Source: Methanobacterium_D sp040373355
Lineage (GTDB): Archaea > Methanobacteriota > Methanobacteria > Methanobacteriales > Methanobacteriaceae
Direction of reading: 5' to 3'
DNA: 64,000 bases
NCBI RefSeq assembly: GCF_047495555.1
Contig: NZ_CP166866.1
Location: 1,080,001 to 1,144,000 of the forward strand
The translations under genes were made by a program, and so were the position numbers. The notes beneath the pieces were generated by a model. The model was given only the letters and a program-made list of their open reading frames with translations, was not told where the DNA came from and searched no databases. Positions 8,574 to 17,974 of this stretch are shown here, piece after piece (position 1 is the stretch's first letter; every line of letters starts with the position of its first letter).

Positions 8574-8630
8574 ATGCTTAAATATTGGATACTTAATATA
8601 AATACATAATCTATACCTAGTGTGAGTTGT

Positions 8631-10442
8631 ATGAGAAACAAGCGTAAGGAAATACTCAGGGATCTTTTAGGAGAATTTGGTTCTGAAGAATCAGATGAAA
8701 AAGATGAGCAACCAGAAGAAAAGCCATATGAAAGCGGGGCTAGAGAATCTGAATATGCTCCAGAAGAGCTAGAATACGAAGAAGATTCTGAATCTAAATA
8801 TAACTCAGAAGAGTTAGGATATGAGGAAGATTCAGGATATGACTACTTATCTCGTAACGAAGAGGATTCAGAATCAGGATATTTGCCTCGAAAAATTGAA
8901 CATAAACGAGAAAAATCAATTTTTGGAGATGAGGACGGTGAATTTGGACTAGATTCTATAATGAGTAACGAACCCACAGTAGAAAAAATTATTGAACCTC
9001 CTAAAAGAATACCTCGCAAAATTAAAAAAATGGGTGAGGGAGTAAAAGCAGAAATTATAGAAGAAGGATTAATTCCTTCATATAACGTTAACGTGCCAAA
9101 ATTTACCGAGCGCGAAAGACAGTTGCTCAATGAAGTACGTGAAAAACTTGTTGAAGTAGCTGTTTCACAGGGTGAAAACTTCAGTATTGAAGAGAGTTCT
9201 TTTATTGGTGAAGTTAAAGAATTTTTAAAAATGAAGGGTGTTCGAGATACAGAAAAACTAGCTACTCAAATATCTCAGGAAATGCTAGGTTATGCACAGC
9301 TTGATCCTATGATTAAGGACGATGATCTTGAGGAAATAATGGTAATAGGTACAGGTAAGCCTGTTTTTGTCTATCATCGAAAAATTGGGATGATGCAGAC
9401 AAATGTTGTTTTTGACAATGATACTGATGTTAAGGCGATTATAGATGTCATTGCAAGGCAAGTAAATCGTAGAATAGATCAGCAAACTCCAATTTTAGAT
9501 GCTAGACTTGCTGATGGTTCAAGGGTAAATGCTACTATTCCTCCAGTATCTGCAGATGGTTCTTCAGTAACTATAAGGAAATTCCGTAAAGATCCACTTA
9601 CGGTTATTGATTTAATTAATTTTAAAACCATGTCATCACATTTAGCAGGATTTTTATGGGTATGTGTTGATGGACTTGGAGTTAAACCGTGTAACGCAAT
9701 TATTGCGGGAGGTACTGGTTCTGGGAAAACAACAACTTTAAATACAGTAACTTCATTTACACCTCCACGTGAGCGTATAATTACTATAGAAGATACATTA
9801 GAGCTTCAACTTCCTCACGGACATGTTTTGCGTATGGAAACTAGACCTCCAAACATTGAGGGAAAAGGGGAATTAGATATGGATACCTTAGTCAAAAACT
9901 CCCTCAGACAAAGGCCAGATCGTGTAATTGTAGGGGAAGTAAGGGGTAGAGAAGCGATAACTCTCTTTACAGCTTTAAACACAGGGCACTCTGGATTTGG
10001 TACACTTCACTCAAACACTGCAAGAGAAACAATTACAAGACTTACAAACCCTCCAATGGAAGTTCCAAATATTATGATACCTGCTTTAGATTTTATAATT
10101 ATGCAGAATAGGATGTATAGGCCTGAAGGAGGCTCCATAAGAAGAGTTACTGAAGTTGCAGAAATTGTGGGGATGGAAGAAGGTAATGTGCAACTGAATA
10201 GAGTATTTGAGTGGAACAATGTTGTTGATAAGGTAGAATATGTGGGTATTGCAAGTAATACTCTTAGAGAAATGGCTGAACTAAGGGGAATCAGTATAAC
10301 TGAAATTGAAGAGGAGATAGAAAAAAGACGTCTTGTACTTGAGTACATGGCAGATAATAATATTAGATCCATTGAAGAAGTGGGTAAATGGATTAATGAT
10401 TATTATAAAGATCCAGATGAAATTATGGAGAAAATATTATAA
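8631..10442 (+). CDS. Type II/IV secretion-type ATPase (archaeal pilus or Tad/CpaF-like assembly ATPase)
   Basis: This cytoplasmic hexameric ATPase powers assembly of type IV-like pili or secretion. Of its 603 residues, about the first 110 are acidic and low in complexity, with repeats of the type EELxYEEDS. Residues 150-300 form the N-terminal domain, and the catalytic domain follows: AGGTGSGKTT as Walker A near 365, an Asp box TIEDTLELQ, Walker B-like PDRVIVGEVRG, and the His box GHSGFGTLHSN. ATG 8631 is preferred because GTGA lies at 8622-8625; a GTG at 8622 is the alternative. The platform-protein gene follows after 11 bp. No pilin or prepilin peptidase is nearby. Confidence 0.88.
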   Translation: MRNKRKEILRDLLGEFGSEESDEKDEQPEEKPYESGARESEYAPEELEYEEDSESKYNSEELGYEEDSGYDYLSRNEEDSESGYLPRKIEHKREKSIFGDEDGEFGLDSIMSNEPTVEKIIEPPKRIPRKIKKMGEGVKAEIIEEGLIPSYNVNVPKFTERERQLLNEVREKLVEVAVSQGENFSIEESSFIGEVKEFLKMKGVRDTEKLATQISQEMLGYAQLDPMIKDDDLEEIMVIGTGKPVFVYHRKIGMMQTNVVFDNDTDVKAIIDVIARQVNRRIDQQTPILDARLADGSRVNATIPPVSADGSSVTIRKFRKDPLTVIDLINFKTMSSHLAGFLWVCVDGLGVKPCNAIIAGGTGSGKTTTLNTVTSFTPPRERIITIEDTLELQLPHGHVLRMETRPPNIEGKGELDMDTLVKNSLRQRPDRVIVGEVRGREAITLFTALNTGHSGFGTLHSNTARETITRLTNPPMEVPNIMIPALDFIIMQNRMYRPEGGSIRRVTEVAEIVGMEEGNVQLNRVFEWNNVVDKVEYVGIASNTLREMAELRGISITEIEEEIEKRRLVLEYMADNNIRSIEEVGKWINDYYKDPDEIMEKIL

Positions 10443-10453
10443 CTGGTGGTAGA

Positions 10454-11524
10454 ATGGCATTCGATGGCCTTAAAAAGATCTTTGATAAAATTGGCGGAGC
10501 AACTATTGATTCAAGTAAAAAGGTAGGTGAAGGAGTTCAGGCACCTGTAAATAAACTTGGTAACATGAATATTTCAAGGCCTGGAGTTAAAGGATCTGGA
10601 ATTAAGAAATTCAAACCTCAGTTAAATGGACAGAAAGAATCTCCACGCGTTATTGAACGTATGAAAATGGATAAAGATGAGATTCAAATGTTTAAAGAAC
10701 TCATCGACAAAAAGTACGAAAGAAAAGATAAATCTAAGGATGAGCAAGCAAGAAGGGACGTATATAATAAAGCTGCACTTGAAGAAATTCTTAAAGAGGA
10801 AGAAAAAGAAGGTGTAGACCCTAAATTAATTATGGGTATGGGTGCAGTTTCATTTGTTGTAGTTGTTGTTTTAATGACTGCACTTGGATTTGGTATTGCA
10901 ATAGGTCTTGTATTCGGATTGTTAATATTTATGATGGCAGGCGTTATTCTGTTTTTACCTAAACTTCAAAGTGGAAAACGGTCTTCAGAAGCATCAAAAG
11001 AACTACCTTTTGCATTAAGACAAATGGCTACAGAGCTTCGTGCAGGACTTGGGCTTCATGAAAGTATGAGATCAGTAGCTTTATCTGGATATGGTCCTCT
11101 TTCTGAAGAATTTGCACGTACACTTGAAGAAATTAGGTATGGAGAAACAACTGAAAATGCATTAATTGATATGAGTGAACGTATAAATTCAGAAGGCCTT
11201 AAAAGAGCAATATATCAGATAACAAGAACATTATCCAGTGGTGGAGATCTTTCAAGAACACTAAATGTTATTGCTGAAGATACAGCATATGAAATGAGAA
11301 TGAAATTAAAAGATTATGCTCAGAAGTTAAATTCATTTACAATGATATATATGTTCGTAGCTATTCTTGGGCCAGTTATTCTTATGATTATGTTAATTGC
11401 AGCGTCAACTGTTCAAGGGCCATTGTTTCCCCCAATAGTACTTTTAATTTTATATCTGTTCTTATTCCCGATGGTTGTAGGATTTATGGCTTTCATGATT
11501 AAAAGATTGGAGCCTCAAATATAA
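10454..11524 (+). CDS. Type II secretion F-domain membrane protein (TadB/TadC/ArlJ-like platform)
   Basis: The 356-residue protein is the membrane platform that pairs with the ATPase encoded just upstream. It has a basic, soluble N-terminal part (1-130), two hydrophobic segments (about 135-180), a cytosolic F domain with ALRQMATELRAGLGLHESM and GGDLSRTLNVIAED (about 195-285), and two C-terminal membrane segments. This is the standard T2SSF layout with one F domain. An ATG at 10454 follows GGTGG. The pair probably assembles an adhesive pilus or secretes a pilin-like protein encoded elsewhere. Confidence 0.88.
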   Translation: MAFDGLKKIFDKIGGATIDSSKKVGEGVQAPVNKLGNMNISRPGVKGSGIKKFKPQLNGQKESPRVIERMKMDKDEIQMFKELIDKKYERKDKSKDEQARRDVYNKAALEEILKEEEKEGVDPKLIMGMGAVSFVVVVVLMTALGFGIAIGLVFGLLIFMMAGVILFLPKLQSGKRSSEASKELPFALRQMATELRAGLGLHESMRSVALSGYGPLSEEFARTLEEIRYGETTENALIDMSERINSEGLKRAIYQITRTLSSGGDLSRTLNVIAEDTAYEMRMKLKDYAQKLNSFTMIYMFVAILGPVILMIMLIAASTVQGPLFPPIVLLILYLFLFPMVVGFMAFMIKRLEPQI

Positions 11525-11571
11525 TTATAAAAAAATAGTTGCTAGAAGATTTATTCTTCTATATTTTACTT

Positions 11572-12360
11572 TTAAATTATTGAAAAATAATGAATAATTT
11601 CAAGTGATATAATTAAGCATAATGTTATTGATATAAATGTATAATCTTTTAAGCTTAATTTTTTTTCATCATTGTATAGATTAGAACTTTCTGAATAACC
11701 TCTGCTTAGCATGCTGAAATAAACTTTTTCACCTTGTTCATAGGATCTCAGAAACATCATGCTTATTGTTTCTCCTACTTTTTTTAATCTCCATATGTAA
11801 GCGGTTTTTTTACTTCTTATATCGAAACATCTAGTTTTTTGAGCATTACGTATGCGCTTTAATTCTTCATAGAAAAAGAAAAGGTATCGTAAAGTTAAAC
11901 TTAGAAGCATCGAGAATTCACGAGGTACACCTAGTTTACGTGCAGAATTAATAAGGTCTTGCATTGGAGTTACAGATGAAAGAAGCACGATTGCAGTTAC
12001 ACAAATAATAATTCTTGATAATAAAAGTAAACCAAAATCTAAACCTTGTTGTGTAATTTCTATTCCTAAAGGCATTGTATAAATTACCGTTCCTTCTTTA
12101 ATAAAAAGTTGGAAAAACGCAATAGCTCCTCCAAAAGGTAAAATCAAAGCTATTCTTTTAAAGGCATAGCTTAAGGAAATATGAGACATTAAAATTAACA
12201 GTATAAGATAAAGTTCCATTATGGCTAATACAATTAGATTTGTGGTATAGACGGCATATACAATAATTAATAAACTGGAAATGATTTTTATTCTACCATC
12301 TAATGAATGTAATGTGCTAGTCTTGCTTGCTTCTCTTTCAATAGTTGAAATATTTGCCAT
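11572..12360 (-). CDS. cbiQ: Cobalt/nickel ECF transporter, T component (CbiQ/NikQ)
   Basis: The transmembrane coupling subunit of an energy-coupling-factor transporter. The 262-residue protein has about five helices and the T-component signature helices: SARKLGVPREFSMLLSLTLRY near 150 and KTRCFDIRS near 190 (equivalents of the coupling motifs that contact the ATPase). It ends the cbiM-cbiN-like-cbiQ operon. An ATPase gene (cbiO/nikO) would be expected next but does not occur; the next gene on this strand is at 8573. The metal (Co or Ni) cannot be decided from the sequence. Confidence 0.87.
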   Translation of the reverse strand: MANISTIEREASKTSTLHSLDGRIKIISSLLIIVYAVYTTNLIVLAIMELYLILLILMSHISLSYAFKRIALILPFGGAIAFFQLFIKEGTVIYTMPLGIEITQQGLDFGLLLLSRIIICVTAIVLLSSVTPMQDLINSARKLGVPREFSMLLSLTLRYLFFFYEELKRIRNAQKTRCFDIRSKKTAYIWRLKKVGETISMMFLRSYEQGEKVYFSMLSRGYSESSNLYNDEKKLSLKDYTFISITLCLIISLEIIHYFSII

Positions 12361-12389
12361 TTATTTTCTCCAATAAAATAAAAGGAAAA

Positions 12390-12698
12390 TTAAGTATTTT
12401 CCTCTCCATTTTTCTTTTTAATTATTGCACCAAGGCCATATGCGATTCCAAGAACAAGTAAAGTTCCAAGAACTAAAGCTATTACTCCACCTAATGGATT
12501 ATCTTCGCCTAAAAATGGAATAGTATAATCGGGTAAAGGTGATTCAATTGCAGGTTCTGTTTCAGGACTTTGCATCACTTTTTCCATAGTACTGTCTAAT
12601 CCGTCCGGATTTGAAGAAGCTAAAAATGGTGCTAGAATAGCTATTACTAGAGCAATTGTAATTCCGCCTAATAAAAGCTTTTTGTTTTTAGGGCTCAT
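12390..12698 (-). CDS. PDGLE-domain small membrane component of the cobalt/nickel transporter (CbiN/NikN-like)
   Basis: A 102-residue protein with an N-terminal helix (residues 6-28), an extracytoplasmic loop and a C-terminal helix (about 70-93). The loop begins SSNPDGLDSTMEKV, which matches the PDGLE motif of the accessory component that works with CbiM/NikM in metal capture. Its ATG overlaps the cbiM stop by 4 bp, so translation is probably coupled. The PDGLE type occurs in both Ni and Co systems. Confidence 0.83.
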   Translation of the reverse strand: MSPKNKKLLLGGITIALVIAILAPFLASSNPDGLDSTMEKVMQSPETEPAIESPLPDYTIPFLGEDNPLGGVIALVLGTLLVLGIAYGLGAIIKKKNGEENT

Positions 12699-13339
12699 TT
12701 TGATGACACCTCACTTTTTTTATCTTTAAGTGAAAATAAATCTGGTCTCACGTTTTGTATGGCTAAAATCACTACTAGAGTTATTGCAGCTTCGATAAGT
12801 CCAATTATGGCATGGAATCCACCCATATAAATAAGACCTAAATCTATAGGGAAAGCACCTGCAACTACAAGCTCAAATGCAGCGGCAATTGATGCTATAA
12901 ATATAGATGCCCATGCAGCAATAAATACTGCAAATTTACCATTAATTCTTTTAAGAGATTTGTAACTATAGAATCCTACAAATCCTCCTACCACTCCCAT
13001 ATTGAATATATTTACACCTAAAGCGGTTATTCCACCGTCTCCAAATAGTAATCCTTGAAGTATTAATACTATTGATAAAACCAAAACTGCTGCCCATGGA
13101 CTGCCAAATATAATGGCCACTAAAGCTGCCCCCATCATGTGTCCACTTGTTCCAAATGGAATAGGGATATTCATGGCTTGTATTGCGAAAATACCTGCAG
13201 AAATAACGGCTAGTAGGGGTATTGCTCGTTCATCAAGATTATTTCTTGCCCATTTAAGTGCTAAGATCAAAGCTATAAAAGATATTGCTATATATATTAT
13301 CCACTGTGGAAATGGAATTAAACCATCGGGTATATGCAT
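12695..13339 (-). CDS. cbiM: Cobalt/nickel ECF transporter, substrate-binding membrane protein (CbiM/NikM)
   Basis: The S component that binds the metal ion. The 214-residue protein starts MHIPDG, whose amino group and His2 are metal ligands in this family, and includes GTSGHMMGAALVAIIFG near residue 66, which carries the second conserved His. About six hydrophobic helices follow. It is the first gene of the operon and lies 316 bp from the divergent ACDS operon, whose enzymes need Ni and a cobalt corrinoid. The proximity suggests metal supply but does not prove which metal. Confidence 0.9.
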   Translation of the reverse strand: MHIPDGLIPFPQWIIYIAISFIALILALKWARNNLDERAIPLLAVISAGIFAIQAMNIPIPFGTSGHMMGAALVAIIFGSPWAAVLVLSIVLILQGLLFGDGGITALGVNIFNMGVVGGFVGFYSYKSLKRINGKFAVFIAAWASIFIASIAAAFELVVAGAFPIDLGLIYMGGFHAIIGLIEAAITLVVILAIQNVRPDLFSLKDKKSEVSSK

Positions 13340-13382
13340 TCTTTAAATCCTCCTTGTTTCTACAAAAGAAAATTCTATTTTT

Positions 13383-13414
13383 TATAATATAAACGTTTTC
13401 GTAAGTATTACTTA
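13383..13414 (-). promoter_or_regulatory. Candidate promoter and operator of the cbiM operon
   Basis: On the minus strand a TATA-like TTTATATTA lies at about 13383-13391, about 45 bp before the cbiM ATG. Directly upstream sits an odd-length palindrome, TAAGTA-T-TACTTA on the plus strand (13402-13414). A position just upstream of the promoter suits a metal-responsive or other regulator. The site does not match a motif I can name. Confidence 0.35.
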
Positions 13415-13591
13415 TGTTGTGATTTTTTAAAATTTTGTAATAAAAAAGTAATATTAAAGCCCAGTTTCTATTGTAAATTGTAATAAATGCTTTTAGAAAA
13501 TAGAAAGGTTAGAAAGGCACTAATCTCTTTAAACGACGTTCATTTACAGATGTCCGTTTTATAAATTTTACTGAAAATTATTATAATAAAC

Positions 13592-13600
13592 TTTATATAA
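13592..13600 (+). promoter_or_regulatory. TATA box of the ACDS (cdh) operon
   Basis: TTTATATAA at 13592-13600 is a good archaeal TATA box and lies 64 bp upstream of the cdhA start, predicting a leader of about 34 nt. The ribosome-binding site GGTGAT is at 13646-13651. The rest of the 13340-13655 interval is AT-rich, apart from the palindrome by the cbiM promoter. Confidence 0.5.
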
Positions 13601-13655
13601 TTTGATAATCACAGTAAAAATATCATTATAAATCATTAATAATTTGGTGATAACT

Positions 13656-16013
13656 GTGGCACACAGACCTAAACCTAAAGAATTCAAAGATGATTTCTGG
13701 AAATCAAAAAATATAAGCGTCTCAATCGGAGAGATAGTTGAAACGAAAGGAAAAGAAGAAGCTCCTGAAATAATAGGGCCGACTCCTAAGCCTAGTGTAA
13801 CTGATCTAAGATCATGGGACATGAAATTATTAGAACGATACAAACCATTTTACGCACCATTTTGTGATATGTGCTGTTTATGTACATACGGAAAATGTGA
13901 TCTAACAGGAGGTAAAAAAGGAGCCTGTGGTATTGACATAGAAGCTCAACAAGCTAGAATAGTTCTTTTAGCATGTTGTATTGGGGCAGCAGCTCACTCA
14001 GCACACGCAAGGCACTTACTAGAATATCTTATAGAGAAAAAGGGCGCAGATTTCCCTCTAAATCTAGGAATGGATATAGATATAGAAGCTCCTATTATTC
14101 GAACAGTAACTGGTAAGGCACCTAAAACACTTGGTGACTTAAGAGAAGCTATGGATTATATGGAAGAGCAAAATTTACACCTTCTTTCAGCATGTCATAC
14201 TGGACAGGAAGGTAAAAGCATAGATTTTGAATCTAAAGCTTTCCATGCAGGTTTAATGGATAATTTAGGGATGGAAATTGGAGATATTGCCCAGATAGTT
14301 GCCCTTAACCTCCCTAAAGGAGATGCGGATGCTCCTTTAGTAGAATTAGGTATGGGGTCTATTGATAAAGATAAACCCGTCGTTTTATGTATAGGACATA
14401 ATGTTGCTCCCGGTGCAGGAATTATTGATTATCTTGAAGATCAGGATCTTGAAGATGATGTAGAAGTATGTGGAATTTGTTGTGCTGCACTGGATATTAC
14501 AAGATACAGTAAAAATGCAAAAGTTGTCGGGCCAATATCAAAACAACTCAAATTCGTAAGAAGTGGAGTTGCAGATGTTGTAGTTGTTGATGAGCAGTGT
14601 GTAAGGACCGATGTTCTTGAAGAAGCTAAAAAGAACAAAGCTGCTGTAATCGCAACGACAGATAAAATATGTCTGGGTCTTCCTGACATGACTAATGAAG
14701 ATGCAGATAAAATTGTTAAACAACTAGTTAATGATGAAATTGAAGGGGCATTAATCCTTGATCCAGATAAGGTTGGGGAAGTAGCAACACGTGTTGCAAT
14801 GCAAATAGCAAAAGATCGTGAAGCTCTTAAATTATTACCTGATCTCGATGAAATTACTGAAATGGCCAAAGAATGTACTGAATGTGGTTGGTGTCAAAGA
14901 GTTTGCCCAAACAGCCAACCGATGATGGATGCAGTAACAGGGGCAGCAAAAGGCGACTTTTCAGAATTCCAAAGATTATATGAAAATGATGTATGTTACA
15001 CATGTGGAAGATGTGAACAGGAATGTGAAAGAGACCTTCCACTAATTTCTATGCTTACAAAAGTAGGAGAACACTTCGTTAAGGATGAAAAATACAATGT
15101 CAGAGCTGGAAGAGGGCCAGTTCAAGATGTTGAAATAAGACGTGTAGGTGCTCCAATTGTTTTGGGGGATATTCCTGGCGTAGTAGCATTCGTAGGATGT
15201 TCAAATTATCCTGAAGGCGGAGAAGATGTAGCAAAGATGGCAGAAGAATTCCTCGAGAGAAATTATATTGTAGTAGCCAGTGGATGCGGAGCTATGAGTA
15301 TTGGTGAATACCGTGATGAGGAAGGAAAGACCCTCTATGAAAGATATAGTGGAGACTTTGACGCTAAAGGTCTTGTAAATGTGGGTTCATGTGTTTCTAA
15401 TTCTCACATAGCTGGTGCGTGTATTAAAATTGCAAATATTTTCGCCAAAAAACCTCTTGAAGGAAACTTTGAGGAAATATCAGACTATATTCTAAATAGA
15501 GTTGGAGCATGTGGTGTTGCCTGGGGAGCTTATTCTCAAAAAGCTGCATCAATTGCAACTGGTGTAAACAGATGGGGAATACCTGTTGTTTTAGGACCAC
15601 ACGGATCTAAATACAGGCGTTTATTCCTTGGAAGGACAGATAAACCTGAAACATGGGACTTAAATGATCTCCGAACTGGAAAGGTTATAGAAGGAGAACC
15701 TGCACCAGAACATTTACTATATGCTGCTGAAAACAGAGAAGAAGCTACAGTTATGATTGCAAAGTTATGTCTTAGACCTAATGATACTTCAAAAGGAAGA
15801 CAAATAAAATTAAGTCATTACATAGACCTTCATAAAAAGTATTTCGGCATATTACCTGAAGATGTTTACAAATTCATAAGAGTTGAAAAAGACATTCCTA
15901 TAACCTATAAAAAAGAAGTTATGGACATGCTTGAAGAAAAAGGATGGGAACCAAGAGCACTTCCTCAAGAACCATCTAAACTGGACTTCAGGGAAAAGGC
16001 AGAAGGTAAATAA
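13656..16013 (+). CDS. cdhA: Acetyl-CoA decarbonylase/synthase complex alpha subunit (carbon monoxide dehydrogenase)
   Basis: This subunit reduces CO2 to CO at a Ni-Fe-S cluster for acetyl-CoA synthesis. The 785-residue protein has the N-terminal Cys set CDMCCLC with a following CGI (about residues 70-95) for the B/D clusters, C-cluster Cys residues such as CGICCAALD, and two ferredoxin motifs CTECGWCQRVCP (near 405) and CYTCGRCEQEC (near 445) that wire the alpha subunit, as is specific to the archaeal form. I chose GTG 13656, placed 4 nt after GGTGAT; the frame also runs upstream to 13644 across that site. First gene of the seven-gene operon. Confidence 0.96.
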   Translation: MAHRPKPKEFKDDFWKSKNISVSIGEIVETKGKEEAPEIIGPTPKPSVTDLRSWDMKLLERYKPFYAPFCDMCCLCTYGKCDLTGGKKGACGIDIEAQQARIVLLACCIGAAAHSAHARHLLEYLIEKKGADFPLNLGMDIDIEAPIIRTVTGKAPKTLGDLREAMDYMEEQNLHLLSACHTGQEGKSIDFESKAFHAGLMDNLGMEIGDIAQIVALNLPKGDADAPLVELGMGSIDKDKPVVLCIGHNVAPGAGIIDYLEDQDLEDDVEVCGICCAALDITRYSKNAKVVGPISKQLKFVRSGVADVVVVDEQCVRTDVLEEAKKNKAAVIATTDKICLGLPDMTNEDADKIVKQLVNDEIEGALILDPDKVGEVATRVAMQIAKDREALKLLPDLDEITEMAKECTECGWCQRVCPNSQPMMDAVTGAAKGDFSEFQRLYENDVCYTCGRCEQECERDLPLISMLTKVGEHFVKDEKYNVRAGRGPVQDVEIRRVGAPIVLGDIPGVVAFVGCSNYPEGGEDVAKMAEEFLERNYIVVASGCGAMSIGEYRDEEGKTLYERYSGDFDAKGLVNVGSCVSNSHIAGACIKIANIFAKKPLEGNFEEISDYILNRVGACGVAWGAYSQKAASIATGVNRWGIPVVLGPHGSKYRRLFLGRTDKPETWDLNDLRTGKVIEGEPAPEHLLYAAENREEATVMIAKLCLRPNDTSKGRQIKLSHYIDLHKKYFGILPEDVYKFIRVEKDIPITYKKEVMDMLEEKGWEPRALPQEPSKLDFREKAEGK

Positions 16014-16023
16014 AGGTGATTAA

Positions 16024-16533
16024 ATGAATGAAAGAGTAATCCCATGGCAACCAACAACCATAGCTGGGCCTAAACAGGCCCTGCTTGTAACTCCAGAAAC
16101 AGCCCAGATGATGCTCCAAAAGGCAAAAAGGCCTTTAATGGTAATAGGACCTCTTATAACAGATAGTCCTGTACTCGGTCTAGCTACAAAGATTGCAGAT
16201 AAATGGAATATGCCATTAGTCAGTACTGGAGATGCTTTTAAGACACTTAATGAGAAGGGTATTTCAAGCAAGCGTTATGGAGTAGTTGAAATAACAAATC
16301 TTTTAAAAGATCCTGAATGGAAAGGTGTTAATGGCGAAGGAAATCATGATTTAGTGATTTTTATAGGTGTAATTTACTATATTGGTTCACAAGGACTTTC
16401 AACCTTAAAACACTTTGCACCTCACCTTAAAACACTTACATTGTGTAAATTTTTCCATTCAAATGCGGATGCTTCATTCCCTAATATGAAAGATGAGGAA
16501 TGGCTTAAATATCTGGAAAAATTATCAGAATAA
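16024..16533 (+). CDS. cdhB: ACDS complex epsilon subunit
   Basis: This small subunit binds tightly to CdhA, forming the CODH part of the complex. The 169-residue protein has a Rossmann-like core (PLMVIGPLITDSPVLGLATKIAD near 37-60, DLVIFIGVIYYIGSQGLSTLK near 107-127) related to DHS-like NAD/FAD-binding domains, as known for the epsilon subunit. It starts 10 bp after cdhA with GGTGAT as ribosome-binding site. Confidence 0.94.
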   Translation: MNERVIPWQPTTIAGPKQALLVTPETAQMMLQKAKRPLMVIGPLITDSPVLGLATKIADKWNMPLVSTGDAFKTLNEKGISSKRYGVVEITNLLKDPEWKGVNGEGNHDLVIFIGVIYYIGSQGLSTLKHFAPHLKTLTLCKFFHSNADASFPNMKDEEWLKYLEKLSE

Positions 16534-16578
16534 CTTTTTATAATTTTTAAAATAAATCATAATCATGGAGGAAATTCA

Positions 16579-17964
16579 ATGTTTGAGGATATACCTGTTG
16601 ATGTTAGTCCAATGTATGAAGGGGAACGTATAAGGGCAGCGAACATGTTCGTTGAACTTGCAGGCCCAAAATCTTCCGGTGCAGAACTCGTTCAAGTAGC
16701 AGAAAATATTGAAGATGGAGCATTAGAAGTAGTGGGACCAGAATTATCTGAAATGACCGAAGGAGAAATTTATCCTTTTGGAGTATCGGTTCAAATTGAA
16801 GGAGAAAAGCTTGAAAAAGAGCTTGAAGGAGTTATAGAAAGAAGAATACACGAACTCTGTAACTACGTAAAGGGATTCATGCACTTAAATCAGAGAGATC
16901 AAATCTGGTGTCGTGTAAGTAAAGAAGCCCTTGAAGCTGGTTTTAAGTTTGAACACCTTGCAAAGGCACTTTCAATTCTTCTTAAAGAAGAATTCCCAAT
17001 AATTGAAAAAATAGCTGTAAGCGTGTTAACAGAAGAAAGTGAAGTAGAAGCTTTCTTAGAAACAGCAAGAGCAGCTTATGAAGTAAGAGATGCAAGAGCC
17101 AGAGAACTAAGCGATGAAGATGTCGATGTATTCTACGGCTGTGTAATGTGTCAATCTTTCGCACCAAGCCACGTTTGTGTTGTTACACCAGATAGAACAG
17201 CACTCTGCGGGGCTATAAACTGGTTTGACTGTAGAGCAGCAGCTAAAATGGATCCGGAGGGGCCTATATTTGAAGTATCAAAAGGTGAAATTTTAGATGC
17301 TGAAAAAGGCGAATATAGCGACGTAAATACAATGGTTTCTGAAAGATCACAAGGACTTACGGACAGAGTATACTTACACAGTGTATTTGAATATCCACAC
17401 ACATCTTGCGGATGTTTTGAAGCTGTAGCATTTTATATACCTGAACTTGATGGAATTGGAATTGTAGACCGAGACTTTAGAGGAGAAACTCCACTTGGAA
17501 TCCCATTTTCAGCGATGGCCGGACAGTGTTCTGGTGGAAAACAAGTAGAAGGATTTACCGGTCTCAGTATGGAATACATGCGATCACCTAAGTTCTTACA
17601 GGCAGACGGAGGGTATGAAAGAGTAATCTGGATGCCAAAAGAAATTAAAGATTCACTAACTGAATTTATACCTGAAGATTTAATTGAAAAGATTCCAACC
17701 GAGGAAGATGCAGGAAGCATTAAAGAAATTAGGAGATTCCTTAGAGAGCATGAACATCCGATAATGGAAAGACTAGCACAATCTAAAGAAGCAGCAGAAG
17801 AATATGAAGTAGAAGAGATTTCTGAAACTCCAGAAATGACTGAAGCTCCTATGACTCAGGTTGCTTATGCTCCAGAACTTTCAATGCCTGCAGGTGGTGG
17901 AGTAAGGATTATACTTAAAAATGCAAAAGTATACGCTGAAAAAGTAATAATCAAAAGGAAATAG
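16579..17964 (+). CDS. cdhC: ACDS complex beta subunit (acetyl-CoA synthase)
   Basis: This subunit assembles acetyl-CoA from CO, a methyl group on a corrinoid and CoA at the Ni-Ni-[4Fe-4S] A cluster. The 461-residue protein has the A-cluster Cys residues FYGCVMCQSF (Cys188, Cys191) and the later HTSCGCFEAVAF pair near 276-280. The C-terminal tail after residue 400 is acidic and flexible, then basic. It lacks the N-terminal CODH-binding domain of bacterial AcsB, as expected for archaea. It follows cdhB by 45 bp with GGAGG before the ATG. Confidence 0.96.
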   Translation: MFEDIPVDVSPMYEGERIRAANMFVELAGPKSSGAELVQVAENIEDGALEVVGPELSEMTEGEIYPFGVSVQIEGEKLEKELEGVIERRIHELCNYVKGFMHLNQRDQIWCRVSKEALEAGFKFEHLAKALSILLKEEFPIIEKIAVSVLTEESEVEAFLETARAAYEVRDARARELSDEDVDVFYGCVMCQSFAPSHVCVVTPDRTALCGAINWFDCRAAAKMDPEGPIFEVSKGEILDAEKGEYSDVNTMVSERSQGLTDRVYLHSVFEYPHTSCGCFEAVAFYIPELDGIGIVDRDFRGETPLGIPFSAMAGQCSGGKQVEGFTGLSMEYMRSPKFLQADGGYERVIWMPKEIKDSLTEFIPEDLIEKIPTEEDAGSIKEIRRFLREHEHPIMERLAQSKEAAEEYEVEEISETPEMTEAPMTQVAYAPELSMPAGGGVRIILKNAKVYAEKVIIKRK

Positions 17965-17974
17965 GTGCTAATTA

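Noticed and set aside
12390..13339. Cobalamin riboswitch for the cbi operon
   Set aside because: The short leader before cbiM shows no B12-box-like conserved core; only a small palindrome is present.
14441..14869. 142-codon minus-strand frame inside cdhA
   Set aside because: Ser-rich complement of a well-supported coding region; no independent signals.
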